Origin: Virgibacillus aidingensis | GTDB taxonomy: Bacteria > Bacillota > Bacilli > Bacillales > Amphibacillaceae | NCBI RefSeq assembly: GCF_010994035.1 | Contig: NZ_WIXN01000016.1 | Span: forward strand, 31,941-95,940 | Length of the DNA: 64,000 bases | Reading direction: 5' to 3' | Shown: positions 1 to 8,484 of the stretch, piece by piece | Numbering within the stretch: the first letter of the stretch is position 1 | Layout: the number at the start of each line of letters is the position of its first letter | Position numbers and translations under genes: made by a program | The notes under the pieces: model-generated | Told to the model about the DNA's origin: nothing | What the model saw: the letters and a program-made list of their open reading frames with translations, nothing else | Database searches by the model: none

Positions 1-1
1 T

Positions 2-2719
2 ACAATTGAAGCAGTCGATGAAAATGGGGATACCGTTGAGGATGCCGCCAACTTGATTCATGCAGAAGTAAGCGGCAATGGAGAACTGATGGCACTTGAT
101 AATGGTGATCAAGTGGATCATGAACCATATGACAGCGGCAAACGCAGCTTATTTAATGGAAAACTCGTTGCTATTGTCAAATCAACAACGGATGAAGGAA
201 CAATGACACTTCATGTGAAGGCTGACGGCATCGAAGATCAAAGTATCACAATCGAGACCACACCTGATCCCGAAAAACCGGAAGAAAAGTATATCGAAGG
301 CTATACCATGTCAAAAAATCACTATGTTAAATTAGGACACCAGCCGCAGCTTGCGTCGGAAACAGCGTTGCTTTTCAGTGATGGAACTGAAGAAACGCAT
401 GAAATTACATGGGATATGGAAGAAAACATGTTTGATGAACCTGGGACTGTCAGTGTTTCCGGACATGTTAAGAACCATGATCTTCGCGTCTTTACCCATG
501 TTACGGTTATCGAATCTATTGGTACAGTGCTGAATTATTCCGCAGCTGCTGAAACAGGAGTTGACCATGTTAACTTACCTTCAAGCAGACCCCTGGTTTT
601 AGAGAACGGTGATGTTTTAGAAACTGAATTCCCGGTAGAATGGGATGCCCAGGATGCTGAAGACTATAAAGAACCGGGACATGTAACCATCAATGGCACT
701 TCCACCGTGTTCGGTGAAACAATTCCGGTCACTGCGTCTGTGCGGGTTGATGATGCAGAACGGACTTTGGGTGACAATATAGCAGGCAATAACTTGACGC
801 TAACACAGGATATACCAGAAGAATTGCAATCCGGCAGCCTGGAAGCAATTGTCGATGGGGATACTGGATTTGATACTGTTCCAAACGGACCGGACCCTGC
901 TGTTTGGACAAACTATGATATGGCTCAAACAGGGGAAAATAAAGCAGAAATAATTTTCACCTATGCGACGGCACAATTTTTAGGTTCAGCAGACTTGTAC
1001 TTTTATCAGGATGATGAGGCTTTGCGTTTACCTGAAGATGTGGAACTGTATTGGTCCAATGAAGGTACAGAGGATGCAAACTGGACAAAAATAGATAACG
1101 TAGAAGTAACACGCGGAGAGACTTCAGAGGGTACGCCAAATATTACTAAAGTTAATTATCGTTTCCATGGTGTTCCGGCTGTGGCATTTAAGATTGTTTT
1201 AACAAGTGACCCCGGCACCAATGATGCTGGTGAGCACTTGGCGGCAGGACTAACAGAGGTGGAATTGCGTGTAGAGCATAGTTCGTTAAATCAATACAGC
1301 GAAGCAACACTTGATGATATAAGGCTCAATGGCAACAGTGTTTCCCAATCAGAACTTGAAGATAAAGTAATTAACACAGAATATCAAAAAGCAGTTGTTG
1401 AAACAGACAGTGATAAAAACGCTGCCGTCACCGTACTGGAACCATACGAAAAGGTGATTCGTATTATTACGGAATCAGAAGATCACTCGACAAGAGAAAT
1501 TTATACGATTAATCTGGATCAGCCTGCTCCTGACGAAGATTTACCGGCAGATGACGGTACGCGGGATTATCCATACGGTAAAACTACCGCAACTGCAGGA
1601 GACTACCATAAGAATCACGAAACAGAAGGCGACCCTAACTTTGCTGTAGATAACGATCCATCCACCATATTCCATACGCCATGGGAGGGCACGGATAAAT
1701 CAAACTTCTGGATTACCTTGGAAATGGAAGAAGCAGCAGAAATTGATGCACTCCGCTATTTATCACGCAGCGGCAGCAGTAACGGTATTGTAAATGAATA
1801 TAAAGTTGAAACTTCCCTGGATAATGAAACGTGGGAAGAAGTGTCAATTGGTAATTGGTCAGGTGAAACCAGTACATGGTCCATTGCCGAGTTTGATGAA
1901 CCAAGAGAATCCAAATACGTACGACTAACAGCTTTGTCAACATATGGTGACGGAAATCAGGCAGATCAATTTATGACAGCAGAAGAAATCAGACTTCGTC
2001 AAGCACCTGCTGAAAAAGAATCATTAGAAAATGCAGAAGTGACACTTGAGGAGGATGTGTTTCCATATGATGGAGAACCAAAAACTCCACAAGCAACTGT
2101 TACGAAAGATTCTGAGGTATTAGAAGAAGGAATAGATTATCGCGTCACATATGAAAATAACGTCGAAGCCGGCGAAGCTAAAATTGTAATTACAGGAATT
2201 GTAGAATACGAGGGCACCTTGGAAAAAACATTTTTAATTCTGGATATAACAGAACTGGAAGAGCTAATAGCAGAAGCTAAAGATATCTCAAATGATCATG
2301 GCAGCTATACAGAAAAATCATATGAGGCTCTCCAAGCAGCAATTACAGAAGCAGAATCTGCCCTGGAAGAGATTGATACCGAGGAAGCACTGGAAGAAGC
2401 AATATCTAATCTCCAAGCAGCCATGGACGGCTTGGAAACAGTAAAAGAACCAATAACAGATGTATCTGGGTTACAGGATTTGGTTGAACAATATGAAGAA
2501 TCCGGCGACCTGTCAAGTGACGAAAGTATTCACGCCTTGAAGCTTCATCTGAGCGCTCTGGCCCATTTTGAGAAGTCGGGTGACAACGAAAAAGTCGTGA
2601 ATCATCTGAATGGATTTAAAGTTTTACTCGATCATTACCATGCAGAAGAACAAATTTCCGACAAAGCCTATGAAACTCTCATGGAAGGGACAGATACGCT
2701 GATTAATGAATTGGAATAA
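2..2719 (+). CDS. GH2-type beta-galactosidase, C-terminal part (5' end outside window)
   Basis: The reading frame is open from the first bases, so only the C-terminal ~905 residues are present and the catalytic barrel lies upstream. Counting from the TTG at 53: residues 1-70 look like the Ig-like C-terminal domain of GH2 enzymes (ALDNGDQVDHEPYDS, then SLFNGKLVAIV). Two Big_4-type repeats follow (about 80-155 and 156-232, each with a W-D core), then a beta-sandwich of CBM character (240-410), a cadherin-like segment (415-495), a discoidin/CBM32 domain (502-660), an MBG-like domain (665-730), a FIVAR three-helix module (731-797) and the ~80-residue C-terminal helical module shared by eight enzymes here (803-888). 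There is no LPXTG or transmembrane tail, so it is presumably secreted or held non-covalently. Expected role: removing terminal beta-galactose from O-glycans. The GH2 assignment rests on the C-terminal domain only. Confidence 0.75.
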   Translation, partial: TIEAVDENGDTVEDAANLIHAEVSGNGELMALDNGDQVDHEPYDSGKRSLFNGKLVAIVKSTTDEGTMTLHVKADGIEDQSITIETTPDPEKPEEKYIEGYTMSKNHYVKLGHQPQLASETALLFSDGTEETHEITWDMEENMFDEPGTVSVSGHVKNHDLRVFTHVTVIESIGTVLNYSAAAETGVDHVNLPSSRPLVLENGDVLETEFPVEWDAQDAEDYKEPGHVTINGTSTVFGETIPVTASVRVDDAERTLGDNIAGNNLTLTQDIPEELQSGSLEAIVDGDTGFDTVPNGPDPAVWTNYDMAQTGENKAEIIFTYATAQFLGSADLYFYQDDEALRLPEDVELYWSNEGTEDANWTKIDNVEVTRGETSEGTPNITKVNYRFHGVPAVAFKIVLTSDPGTNDAGEHLAAGLTEVELRVEHSSLNQYSEATLDDIRLNGNSVSQSELEDKVINTEYQKAVVETDSDKNAAVTVLEPYEKVIRIITESEDHSTREIYTINLDQPAPDEDLPADDGTRDYPYGKTTATAGDYHKNHETEGDPNFAVDNDPSTIFHTPWEGTDKSNFWITLEMEEAAEIDALRYLSRSGSSNGIVNEYKVETSLDNETWEEVSIGNWSGETSTWSIAEFDEPRESKYVRLTALSTYGDGNQADQFMTAEEIRLRQAPAEKESLENAEVTLEEDVFPYDGEPKTPQATVTKDSEVLEEGIDYRVTYENNVEAGEAKIVITGIVEYEGTLEKTFLILDITELEELIAEAKDISNDHGSYTEKSYEALQAAITEAESALEEIDTEEALEEAISNLQAAMDGLETVKEPITDVSGLQDLVEQYEESGDLSSDESIHALKLHLSALAHFEKSGDNEKVVNHLNGFKVLLDHYHAEEQISDKAYETLMEGTDTLINELE

Positions 2720-2745
2720 AAAAATCCAATAGAATGACCAAAGCG

Positions 2746-2816
2746 GTGAAACATAGGACGGTTCTCCTGTTGCAGTTTATTAAATATGCAGCGGCGGAAC
2801 CGTCCCGGTGTTTCAC
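2746..2816. repeat. Inverted dispersed repeat, terminator-like
   Basis: Two arms face each other: GGTGAAACATAGGACGGTTC starting at 2746 and GGAACCGTCCCGGTGTTTCA starting at 2796. The arms differ by a few bases only and enclose ~30 nt. The same unit recurs twice as direct copies at 62248-62331. It lies between two converging genes, so it may act as a bidirectional terminator. The minus-strand gene takes its TGA stop codon from the repeat arm (2813-2815). Confidence 0.7.
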
Positions 2817-3211
2817 TTTATTATTTTGGCGTGGTATTTTCTGCTGCGGGGGCCGTCGAATTCACAGAAGTAAATGCCTTGCCAGGTGCCAAGGACAAGT
2901 TTGCCGCCTGAAATCACCAATGTCTGTGCATGCCCAACCGTGCTTGTTTTCAGGTGGGCGGCGGTATTTCCTTCGCCATGCCTGTCTTTCGGATGATTCC
3001 ACGGATACACTTCGTCCAGCCGCATAAGCATATCTGTCTTCACGTCCGGATCTGCATTTTCGTTTACGGTAATGCCTGCAGTCGTGTGCAGGGAGGTGAC
3101 GACAAGCATCCCGTTTTCCACCCCTGTTTCCTGCATCCAATTTTCAAGTTCGGCAGTGATATCGAGCATTTCATTGTGTGCGTTGGTACGCAGGTGAAAT
3201 GTTTTTTCCAT
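2813..3211 (-). CDS. yjbQ: YjbQ/UPF0047 family protein
   Basis: A 132-residue protein of the YjbQ (UPF0047) family, a small trimeric fold of uncertain physiological role; some members have weak thiamine-phosphate synthase activity. Family landmarks are visible: [11 protein letters not shown] in the middle, [18 protein letters not shown] and the C-terminal [15 protein letters not shown], with the conserved His and Glu residues of the presumed active site. The frame is open to an ATG at 3220. The ATG at 3211 is preferred because AAAGGATGG sits 5 nt before it, whereas the first ATG overlaps that ribosome site. The gene converges on the GH2 gene and looks unrelated to glycan breakdown. Confidence 0.85.
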   Translation of the reverse strand: MEKTFHLRTNAHNEMLDITAELENWMQETGVENGMLVVTSLHTTAGITVNENADPDVKTDMLMRLDEVYPWNHPKDRHGEGNTAAHLKTSTVGHAQTLVISGGKLVLGTWQGIYFCEFDGPRSRKYHAKIIK

Positions 3212-3495
3212 GTTGGCCATCCTTTCTAAAAAAAATGATTGCGTTCTTCCAGACCCATTTGGGAGAAGAAAATATATCCTACTGTTTTGAAATCTGTAAA
3301 AAGCTATTCCCCGCCTTTACACTATTTTAATCTTTTTGAACTGTAAAATGAAATAGGAAAATCACTTTAATGAAATACAGCCTTATTTGCTTAAAAGCTG
3401 CCGGGAGAGTCTTTCAGACAAAGGCTGAGTAAACAAAGACCCACTCGTCAAATCTGTTTGCGGAAGGATAAAATATGTTAATTTAAATGCAATCC

Positions 3496-3548
3496 TTTAC
3501 ATTCTCTTAAAATTGTCCTATACTTAACTCGAACTGGTAATAACCACT
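3496..3548 (+). promoter_or_regulatory. Promoter and GntR operator O1 of the GalNAc-locus regulator
   Basis: TTTACA (3496-3501), a 17-nt spacer and TATACT (3519-3524) form a good sigma-A promoter. Just downstream, over the expected transcription start, lies AACTGGTAATAACCACT (3532-3548). This near-palindrome has the TGGT-N4-ACCA half-site layout used by HutC-type GntR regulators (NagR/DasR type). Related sites occur at 4339 and 26664. The position suggests autorepression. The rest of the 3212-3495 gap shows nothing recognisable. Confidence 0.65.
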
Positions 3549-3595
3549 TTGCCAAATAAATTAATATGCTATTGCTGGGAGGTGGAATAAGCAAT

Positions 3596-4312
3596 TTGGA
3601 CAAGAAGAGTAAAGTGCCATTATATCTGCAATTAATGGATGATTTAATAAAAAAAATGGATACGGAAGAATACAGGGTTGATGAAAAGCTGCCTTCAGAA
3701 AGGGAACTATGCGAAATTTATGATCTTAGCCGGATAACTGTAAGGCAGGCACTGCAAGAGCTTGAGCGGGAAGGCTATATTTATAAGCTTCACGGAAAAG
3801 GGACGTTTGTCTCCCCAAAAAGCTATAACCAAAATCTTATTAAGCTTTACAGTTTTACAGAAGAGATGAAAAAAATAGGTAAGACGCCGGCAACGAAAGT
3901 ACTTTCTTTCCAAGAAATAGCATTAGATGAAAGATTGGCAAACAAAATGAATTTGGCACCTTTGGATGAGGCTTTTCAGATAGTACGGCTGAGACTTGCC
4001 GATCATGAGCCGTTAATGTTTGAAACCTCTTATATACCAAAAGACATTTTTCCGAATTTAACGGAAAAAGATTTAGCAGAGCGTCCAATGTATGACGTGT
4101 TTATGCAGGATTACAAAATTGGTGTTACAAAAGCAATTGAACGTTTCTCGGCTACAAGTGTACGCAAAGAAGAAGCAGAACATTTGAAAATTACTGCTGC
4201 TCACCCTGCCATGCTGATAAAGCGATTTGCATATCATAAGGAAAGTCTGATTGAATATACGATAAGCGTAGCCCGCGGTGACAAATTTGACTACACTGTG
4301 GAATTAACTTAA
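3596..4312 (+). CDS. GntR/HutC-family regulator of the GalNAc operon
   Basis: A transcription regulator of ~238 residues with an N-terminal winged helix-turn-helix (VPLYLQLMDDL, LPSERELCEIYDLSRITVRQ) and a C-terminal UTRA sugar-phosphate-sensing domain from about residue 85 (SYIPKDIFPNL; the family-typical ARGDKFDY near the end). The frame is open from an ATG at 3566, but GGAGGTGG at 3580-3587 lies inside that extension. The TTG at 3596, ten bases after it, is therefore the likely start; family members begin a few residues before VPLY. It stands directly upstream of agaS with operators on both sides, so by analogy with NagR and AgaR2 it probably represses the operon and is released by a hexosamine phosphate. 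The effector is inference. Confidence 0.85.
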   Translation: MDKKSKVPLYLQLMDDLIKKMDTEEYRVDEKLPSERELCEIYDLSRITVRQALQELEREGYIYKLHGKGTFVSPKSYNQNLIKLYSFTEEMKKIGKTPATKVLSFQEIALDERLANKMNLAPLDEAFQIVRLRLADHEPLMFETSYIPKDIFPNLTEKDLAERPMYDVFMQDYKIGVTKAIERFSATSVRKEEAEHLKITAAHPAMLIKRFAYHKESLIEYTISVARGDKFDYTVELT

Positions 4313-4338
4313 CTTAAATAACTGCATTTATATACCTG

Positions 4339-4363
4339 AACTGGTTATAACGACATAACCACC
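4339..4363 (+). promoter_or_regulatory. GntR operator O2 upstream of agaS
   Basis: AACTGGTTATAACGACATAACCACC contains a left half-site identical to that of the other operators (ACTGGTTATAAC) and a second ATAACCA half-site displaced by a few bases. It sits 27 bp after the regulator gene and 117 bp before agaS, where it could control the enzyme/PTS operon separately from the regulator gene. No convincing -35/-10 pair was picked out for agaS. Confidence 0.55.
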
Positions 4364-4479
4364 AGGTGTTTAGCTGTCTTTAAAGCTGGCGCGAGTAGAC
4401 AGATTATAAAACTAGTAATAAAAGAATAAAAAATTACCAATGCAGCAAGAAGAAAATAGCAAAAACAGGAGGATAAAAC

Positions 4480-5643
4480 ATGTTTAATATGACATCTGAG
4501 GAATTACGGAATAAGAATGCGATTCATACTGCCACTGAAATTTATCAGCAGCCTGCTGTCTGGAGAGAACTGGCGGATATACTTTCCGCCCAAAAAACGG
4601 AATTAAATAATTTTATCGATTCGATCTACGAAAAACATGAGCATGTACGTGTGGTACTGTCCGGTGCTGGTACTTCAGCATTTATTGGAGACACACTTGT
4701 GCCGGTATTGACGAGAGAAACTGATAAGAATGTACAGTTTGAGGCTATTGCTACAACAGATATTGTATCAAACCCTGAAGAGTACCTGCAGAAGCATGTG
4801 CCAACAATACTCGTCTCTTTCGCACGGTCGGGCAACAGTCCGGAAAGTGTTGCAACGGTAAAACTTTGTGACCGGATCGTTGATCAATTCTATCATGTCG
4901 TGATCACTTGTAATAAAGACGGACAGCTGGCCAAGGATACAAAAGGTGATGAAAATGCAATTACCATATTGATGCCGGAGAAGGCAAATGACAAAAGCCT
5001 GGCGATGACCAGCAGTTTTACCTGCATGCTGATTACTGCTTATACCTTGTTTACTTCCAGGGAAATCGATAAAAATGTCATGTATTATGCAGAAAACTTA
5101 ATTGAAAGAGTAATGGATAACCTTGATGAAATTCTCGCATTTGATTTTGAACGAATCAGTTATTTGGGATCAGGGATGCTGAGTCAGCTTTCGCATGAAG
5201 CCGCACTGAAGATGCTTGAATTAACGGCAGGTAAAGTAGTGGCCATCCATGAATCATCACTTGGATTCCGCCATGGCCCAAAATCGATTTTAAACGATAA
5301 ATCGGCAGTCGTTGTGTTTGTGTCGAAGGACCCTTACACAAGAAAGTATGACTTAGATATTTTGCGTGAAGTGTCAAACCAGGATGCTGATATGAAAGTC
5401 ATTGCGCTTACGGAAAAAGAGGATGCGGAAATTACGGCTGCAGCCGACTGGGTGATCCCGGTTACCGATGGCGAAAATAGTCTGGCCGGAGATTTCGAAC
5501 TCGCTTTACTTTATGTGATTGTTGCTCAGGCACTTGCGATGAACAAATCACTTCAGCTTGGATTAACTCCTGATAATCCAAGTGTGGACGGAAGTATAAA
5601 TCGCGTTGTACAAGGCGTTACGATATATGATTACGACAAATAA
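4480..5643 (+). CDS. agaS: Galactosamine-6-phosphate deaminase/isomerase AgaS
   Basis: A 387-residue protein with two SIS (sugar isomerase) domains at about 45-190 and 215-370. Sugar-phosphate-binding motifs include LSGAGTSAFIGD, SFARSGNSPES and ESSLGFRHGPKS. AgaS enzymes convert galactosamine-6-phosphate to tagatose-6-phosphate with release of ammonia, in the cytosol. It is the first gene of a tight operon with the GalNAc PTS, deacetylase, tagatose-6-P kinase and aldolase, which supports this over a GlmS-like isomerase role (no glutaminase domain). The start ATG follows a clear AGGAGG. Confidence 0.92.
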   Translation: MFNMTSEELRNKNAIHTATEIYQQPAVWRELADILSAQKTELNNFIDSIYEKHEHVRVVLSGAGTSAFIGDTLVPVLTRETDKNVQFEAIATTDIVSNPEEYLQKHVPTILVSFARSGNSPESVATVKLCDRIVDQFYHVVITCNKDGQLAKDTKGDENAITILMPEKANDKSLAMTSSFTCMLITAYTLFTSREIDKNVMYYAENLIERVMDNLDEILAFDFERISYLGSGMLSQLSHEAALKMLELTAGKVVAIHESSLGFRHGPKSILNDKSAVVVFVSKDPYTRKYDLDILREVSNQDADMKVIALTEKEDAEITAAADWVIPVTDGENSLAGDFELALLYVIVAQALAMNKSLQLGLTPDNPSVDGSINRVVQGVTIYDYDK

Positions 5644-5673
5644 AAAGTTAGTAAAGCTGAAAGGATGAGGTAA

Positions 5674-6153
5674 ATGTCTGGACCGAATTTATTATTGACA
5701 AGAATTGATAACCGTTTAATTCATGGGCAGGTTGGGGTCACCTGGGTAAATCACCTGGGAGCAAATCTGGTTGTCGTTGCAAATGACAAGGTCTCGGAAG
5801 ATACAGTACAGCAAAGTTTAATGGATATGGTTTTGCCTGATACAATTCAAACCCGTTTTTTCTCACTGCAAAAAACGATTGATGTCATCCACAAAGCCTC
5901 ACCGCGGCAAAAAATTTTCCTTGTCGTGCGTGATGTGCAAGATGCATTGACATTGAAGGAAGGCGGCGTTCCAATCGACCATATCAATGTTGGCAACATG
6001 CATTATGAAGAAGGGAAAAAACAAATATCGTCTACTGTATCCGTAGATGATAAGGACATTGAAGCATTTAAGCGATTAGACGAGATGGGGGTTGAATTGG
6101 ATTTACGCCGTGTTCCTGAGGAAAGGGGACAAAATATAATAGATTTACTCTAA
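5674..6153 (+). CDS. agaV: PTS system GalNAc/mannose-family EIIB
   Basis: A 159-residue EIIB of the mannose/sorbose PTS family. The start has the family layout LLTRIDNRLIHGQV, with His17 in RLIHGQV as the predicted phosphorylation site. EIIB passes phosphate from EIIA (138 residues, encoded at 8050) to the sugar crossing EIIC/EIID. It lies 30 bp after agaS. The AgaV (GalNAc) rather than AgaB/ManX specificity is inferred from the neighbouring agaS, agaA and tagatose genes. Confidence 0.9.
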   Translation: MSGPNLLLTRIDNRLIHGQVGVTWVNHLGANLVVVANDKVSEDTVQQSLMDMVLPDTIQTRFFSLQKTIDVIHKASPRQKIFLVVRDVQDALTLKEGGVPIDHINVGNMHYEEGKKQISSTVSVDDKDIEAFKRLDEMGVELDLRRVPEERGQNIIDLL

Positions 6154-6183
6154 TAGTTACCTAATTACAAGGGGGGATATGCT

Positions 6184-6960
6184 ATGTTAATGGAATCATT
6201 ATTAATAGCTTTATGGGCAGGTATTATCGGTATTGATCTTTATGTCGGGCTGACACACATTCACCGGCCGGTTGTTACAGGACTGGTAGTAGGATTAATT
6301 CTTGGAGATGTTACAACCGGTTTGATTATCGGGGGCACGCTGGAGCTTATCTGGATGGGGATGGTGCCTCTTGCGGGTGCACAGCCGCCTAACGTTGTCA
6401 TTGGAGGAACAATCGGTACTGCTTTCGGGATTATTTTAGGTGAGGACCCGCAGGCTGCAGTTGGTTTGGCTATTCCTTTTGCCGTGGCGGTCCAAGGACT
6501 CATTACTTTGCTTTTTACATCATTTGCACCGCTGATGCATAAGGCAGATAAGTTCGCCCTCGATGCCAATCATCGGGGTATTGAAGGCATCAACTACCTG
6601 GGTGTCACGATATTGTTTGTATTCAATGCGGTGATAGCGTTCCTGCCTATTTACTTCGGGGCGCAGCAGGCAACCGTATTGGTTGAATCTGTCCCAGAAT
6701 GGATTATTGGCGGACTGTCCATTGCCGGGGGTATCATGCCGGCGGTTGGTTTTGCGCTGTTGTTAAGAATAATGATGAAAACAGAGTACATCATGGTCTT
6801 TATCGTCGGTTTTGTTTTAGCGGCTTATTTGGAAATGCCGATTCTGGCAATTTCACTTATCGGTTTGGCGATAGCGTTATATGACTTTTACCAAAACAGA
6901 GATAAGCAAGGACCAGATAATCAATCACCTCAAGGGGAGGAGATTACTGATGGCATCTAA
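6184..6960 (+). CDS. agaW: PTS system GalNAc/mannose-family EIIC
   Basis: A 258-residue hydrophobic membrane protein of the mannose-family EIIC type. It has several membrane segments and glycine-rich loops (GGTLELIWMGMVPLAG, PPNVVIGGTIGTAFG) typical of the sugar channel. It forms the permease with EIID, whose gene overlaps its 3' end by 11 bp. The ribosome site AAGGGGGGATATGCT precedes the ATG. Confidence 0.92.
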   Translation: MLMESLLIALWAGIIGIDLYVGLTHIHRPVVTGLVVGLILGDVTTGLIIGGTLELIWMGMVPLAGAQPPNVVIGGTIGTAFGIILGEDPQAAVGLAIPFAVAVQGLITLLFTSFAPLMHKADKFALDANHRGIEGINYLGVTILFVFNAVIAFLPIYFGAQQATVLVESVPEWIIGGLSIAGGIMPAVGFALLLRIMMKTEYIMVFIVGFVLAAYLEMPILAISLIGLAIALYDFYQNRDKQGPDNQSPQGEEITDGI

Positions 6961-7768
6961 TTACGTATATGAAGATCAGACAAAAGCTGAGGAACTGCAG
7001 CCAAAACAGTTACGTCATCTGGTTTGGAGATCCCTGTTGCTGCAAGCGTCTTTCAACTATGAAAGAATGCAGGCTGCGGGGTGGCTGTATTCTATTTTGC
7101 CCGGTCTCCGGCATATTCACAAAAACAAAAAAGATTTAAGTAAATCAATGAAAGACAATATGGAGTTTTTCAATACACATCCATTCCTTGTCACATTTAT
7201 CATGGGTGTCATTCTGGCAATGGAAGGCAATAAAGAAGACAGGGAGACGATTCGCGGGATTAAGGTTGCAACGATGGGGCCGCTCGGCGGTATCGGTGAT
7301 GCTTTGTTTTACCTCACCTTGCTTCCGATTACAGTCGGAATTGGTGCATCGCTTGCCATAGATGGAAATTTCTTGGGTCCGATTGTGTTCCTGCTGATGT
7401 TTAACATCATTCACTTTGGTGTCAGGTTCGGTCTGATGACCTATGGTTATAAGACTGGTGTGAAGGCAATTGAAAAGTTAAAAGCAGGAACGAAACTGAT
7501 TTCACGGGCTGCCTCCATTGTCGGTTTAACGGTTGTAGGCGGATTAATCGCAACTTATGTAGCATTCCAAATCGATTATGTATGGGTGCAGGGCGAATCT
7601 GAATTAAATATTCAAACGGACGTACTCGATCAAATTATGCCGGCAATGCTTCCATTGGCGTACACGCTGTTAATGTTTTGGTTTCTGAAAAAAGGGCGCT
7701 CTCCTTTAACGCTGATTGGTATTACGGTCATTGTTGGACTGCTCGGCTCGTACTTGGGCATTATGTAA
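6950..7768 (+). CDS. agaE: PTS system GalNAc/mannose-family EIID
   Basis: A 272-residue EIID. The frame is open from 6881, but the ATG at 6950 has GGGGAGGAG just before it and gives the expected protein start (MASNYVYEDQ). Hallmarks are LVWRSLLLQASFNYERMQ near the start and MGPLGGIGDALFY in the middle, followed by membrane segments at the C-terminus. Translation is probably coupled to EIIC through the 11-bp overlap. The EIIA gene does not follow directly: a 280-bp gap with a large palindromic repeat lies between. Confidence 0.93.
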   Translation: MASNYVYEDQTKAEELQPKQLRHLVWRSLLLQASFNYERMQAAGWLYSILPGLRHIHKNKKDLSKSMKDNMEFFNTHPFLVTFIMGVILAMEGNKEDRETIRGIKVATMGPLGGIGDALFYLTLLPITVGIGASLAIDGNFLGPIVFLLMFNIIHFGVRFGLMTYGYKTGVKAIEKLKAGTKLISRAASIVGLTVVGGLIATYVAFQIDYVWVQGESELNIQTDVLDQIMPAMLPLAYTLLMFWFLKKGRSPLTLIGITVIVGLLGSYLGIM

Positions 7769-7828
7769 ATTGGTAGGGAGGAGGCTGAGGCAGTAAGTAT
7801 GGAAAAATACGAACAATCTACCATATTA

Positions 7829-7944
7829 GCTCCGGAAATATACGTAGACTCCAGCGGGAGCAAAGGCATCGGTGAGACCCCGCAGTGCGTCAGCACGAGG
7901 AGGCTTACCAGCCGCCCGCGGAAAGCGTAGTATATTTCCGGAGC
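7829..7944. repeat. 116-bp imperfect palindrome inserted in the PTS operon
   Basis: GCTCCGGAAATATAC at 7829 pairs perfectly with GTATATTTCCGGAGC ending at 7944. The arms continue imperfectly inward (GTAGACTCCAGCGGG against CCCGCGGAAAGCGTA). The centre (GAGACCCCGCAGTGCGTCAGCACGAGGAGGCTTACC) is GC-rich, unlike its surroundings. This resembles the large hairpin repeats scattered between genes in many Bacillaceae genomes. Open frames across it are chance. It fills most of the 280-bp gap between EIID and EIIA. Confidence 0.75.
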
Positions 7945-8049
7945 GGGTATTAATCGCAAAGTATAAGGATGTTCGGGTTTCTGTTTCTAAATTGTTTGTC
8001 CCAGACTCTCTCTCCTGCTTGTTCAATTTTAATAGAAAGGGTGAAAAAA

Positions 8050-8466
8050 TTGATTGGAATAGTACTTACCGGCCATGGAGCATTTCCTGCTGGTATGTTG
8101 GAATCTGTTGAATTAATTACTGGCAAAGTGAAGCAGATAGAAGTAGTTCCATTTGAAGAGGATAAAGATAAACTGGAAAAAGAGATAAATCAAGCGATCG
8201 AGAACGTAAATACAGATTCAGGAGTAGTTTGCTTTACAGACTTAGCAGGGGGAACACCATTTAATGTAAGTTCCACCATTGCAGCATCGAGAAATGATGT
8301 TCGGGTAATCGGCGGGACGAATTCACCAATGCTGCTAAGCGGGATGTTCCAGCGCGAATTAGCGCTCGGCGAATTTGTAGAATTGGTTTTAAAAGAAGGA
8401 AAAGATAATATTAAGCAATTTGAAGTGAAACAAAAACAAACAACTTCAGAAGAGGACGGAATCTGA
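8050..8466 (+). CDS. agaF: PTS system GalNAc/mannose-family EIIA
   Basis: A 138-residue EIIA of the mannose family. It starts IGIVLTGHGAFPAGM, in which His9 is the predicted phospho-acceptor from HPr, and carries the family motif FTDLAGGTPFNVSS. The frame extends upstream to 7969. The TTG at 8050 is chosen because AGAAAGGGTG ends 6 nt before it and the protein then begins exactly where the family fold begins; the upstream part reads into the repeat region. It is separated from the other PTS genes by the palindromic repeat but is clearly part of the same set. Confidence 0.88.
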   Translation: MIGIVLTGHGAFPAGMLESVELITGKVKQIEVVPFEEDKDKLEKEINQAIENVNTDSGVVCFTDLAGGTPFNVSSTIAASRNDVRVIGGTNSPMLLSGMFQRELALGEFVELVLKEGKDNIKQFEVKQKQTTSEEDGI

Positions 8467-8484
8467 GTTTAAAGAAGGTATCAT

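Noticed and set aside
2734..3229. Several open frames overlapping yjbQ on both strands
   Set aside because: yjbQ matches its family along its full length; the others are antisense or out-of-frame shadows with odd composition.
7872..8111. Open frame of 79 codons over the gap before the EIIA gene
   Set aside because: It lies in the palindromic repeat and runs across the EIIA start in another frame; composition follows the repeat and no ribosome site precedes it.
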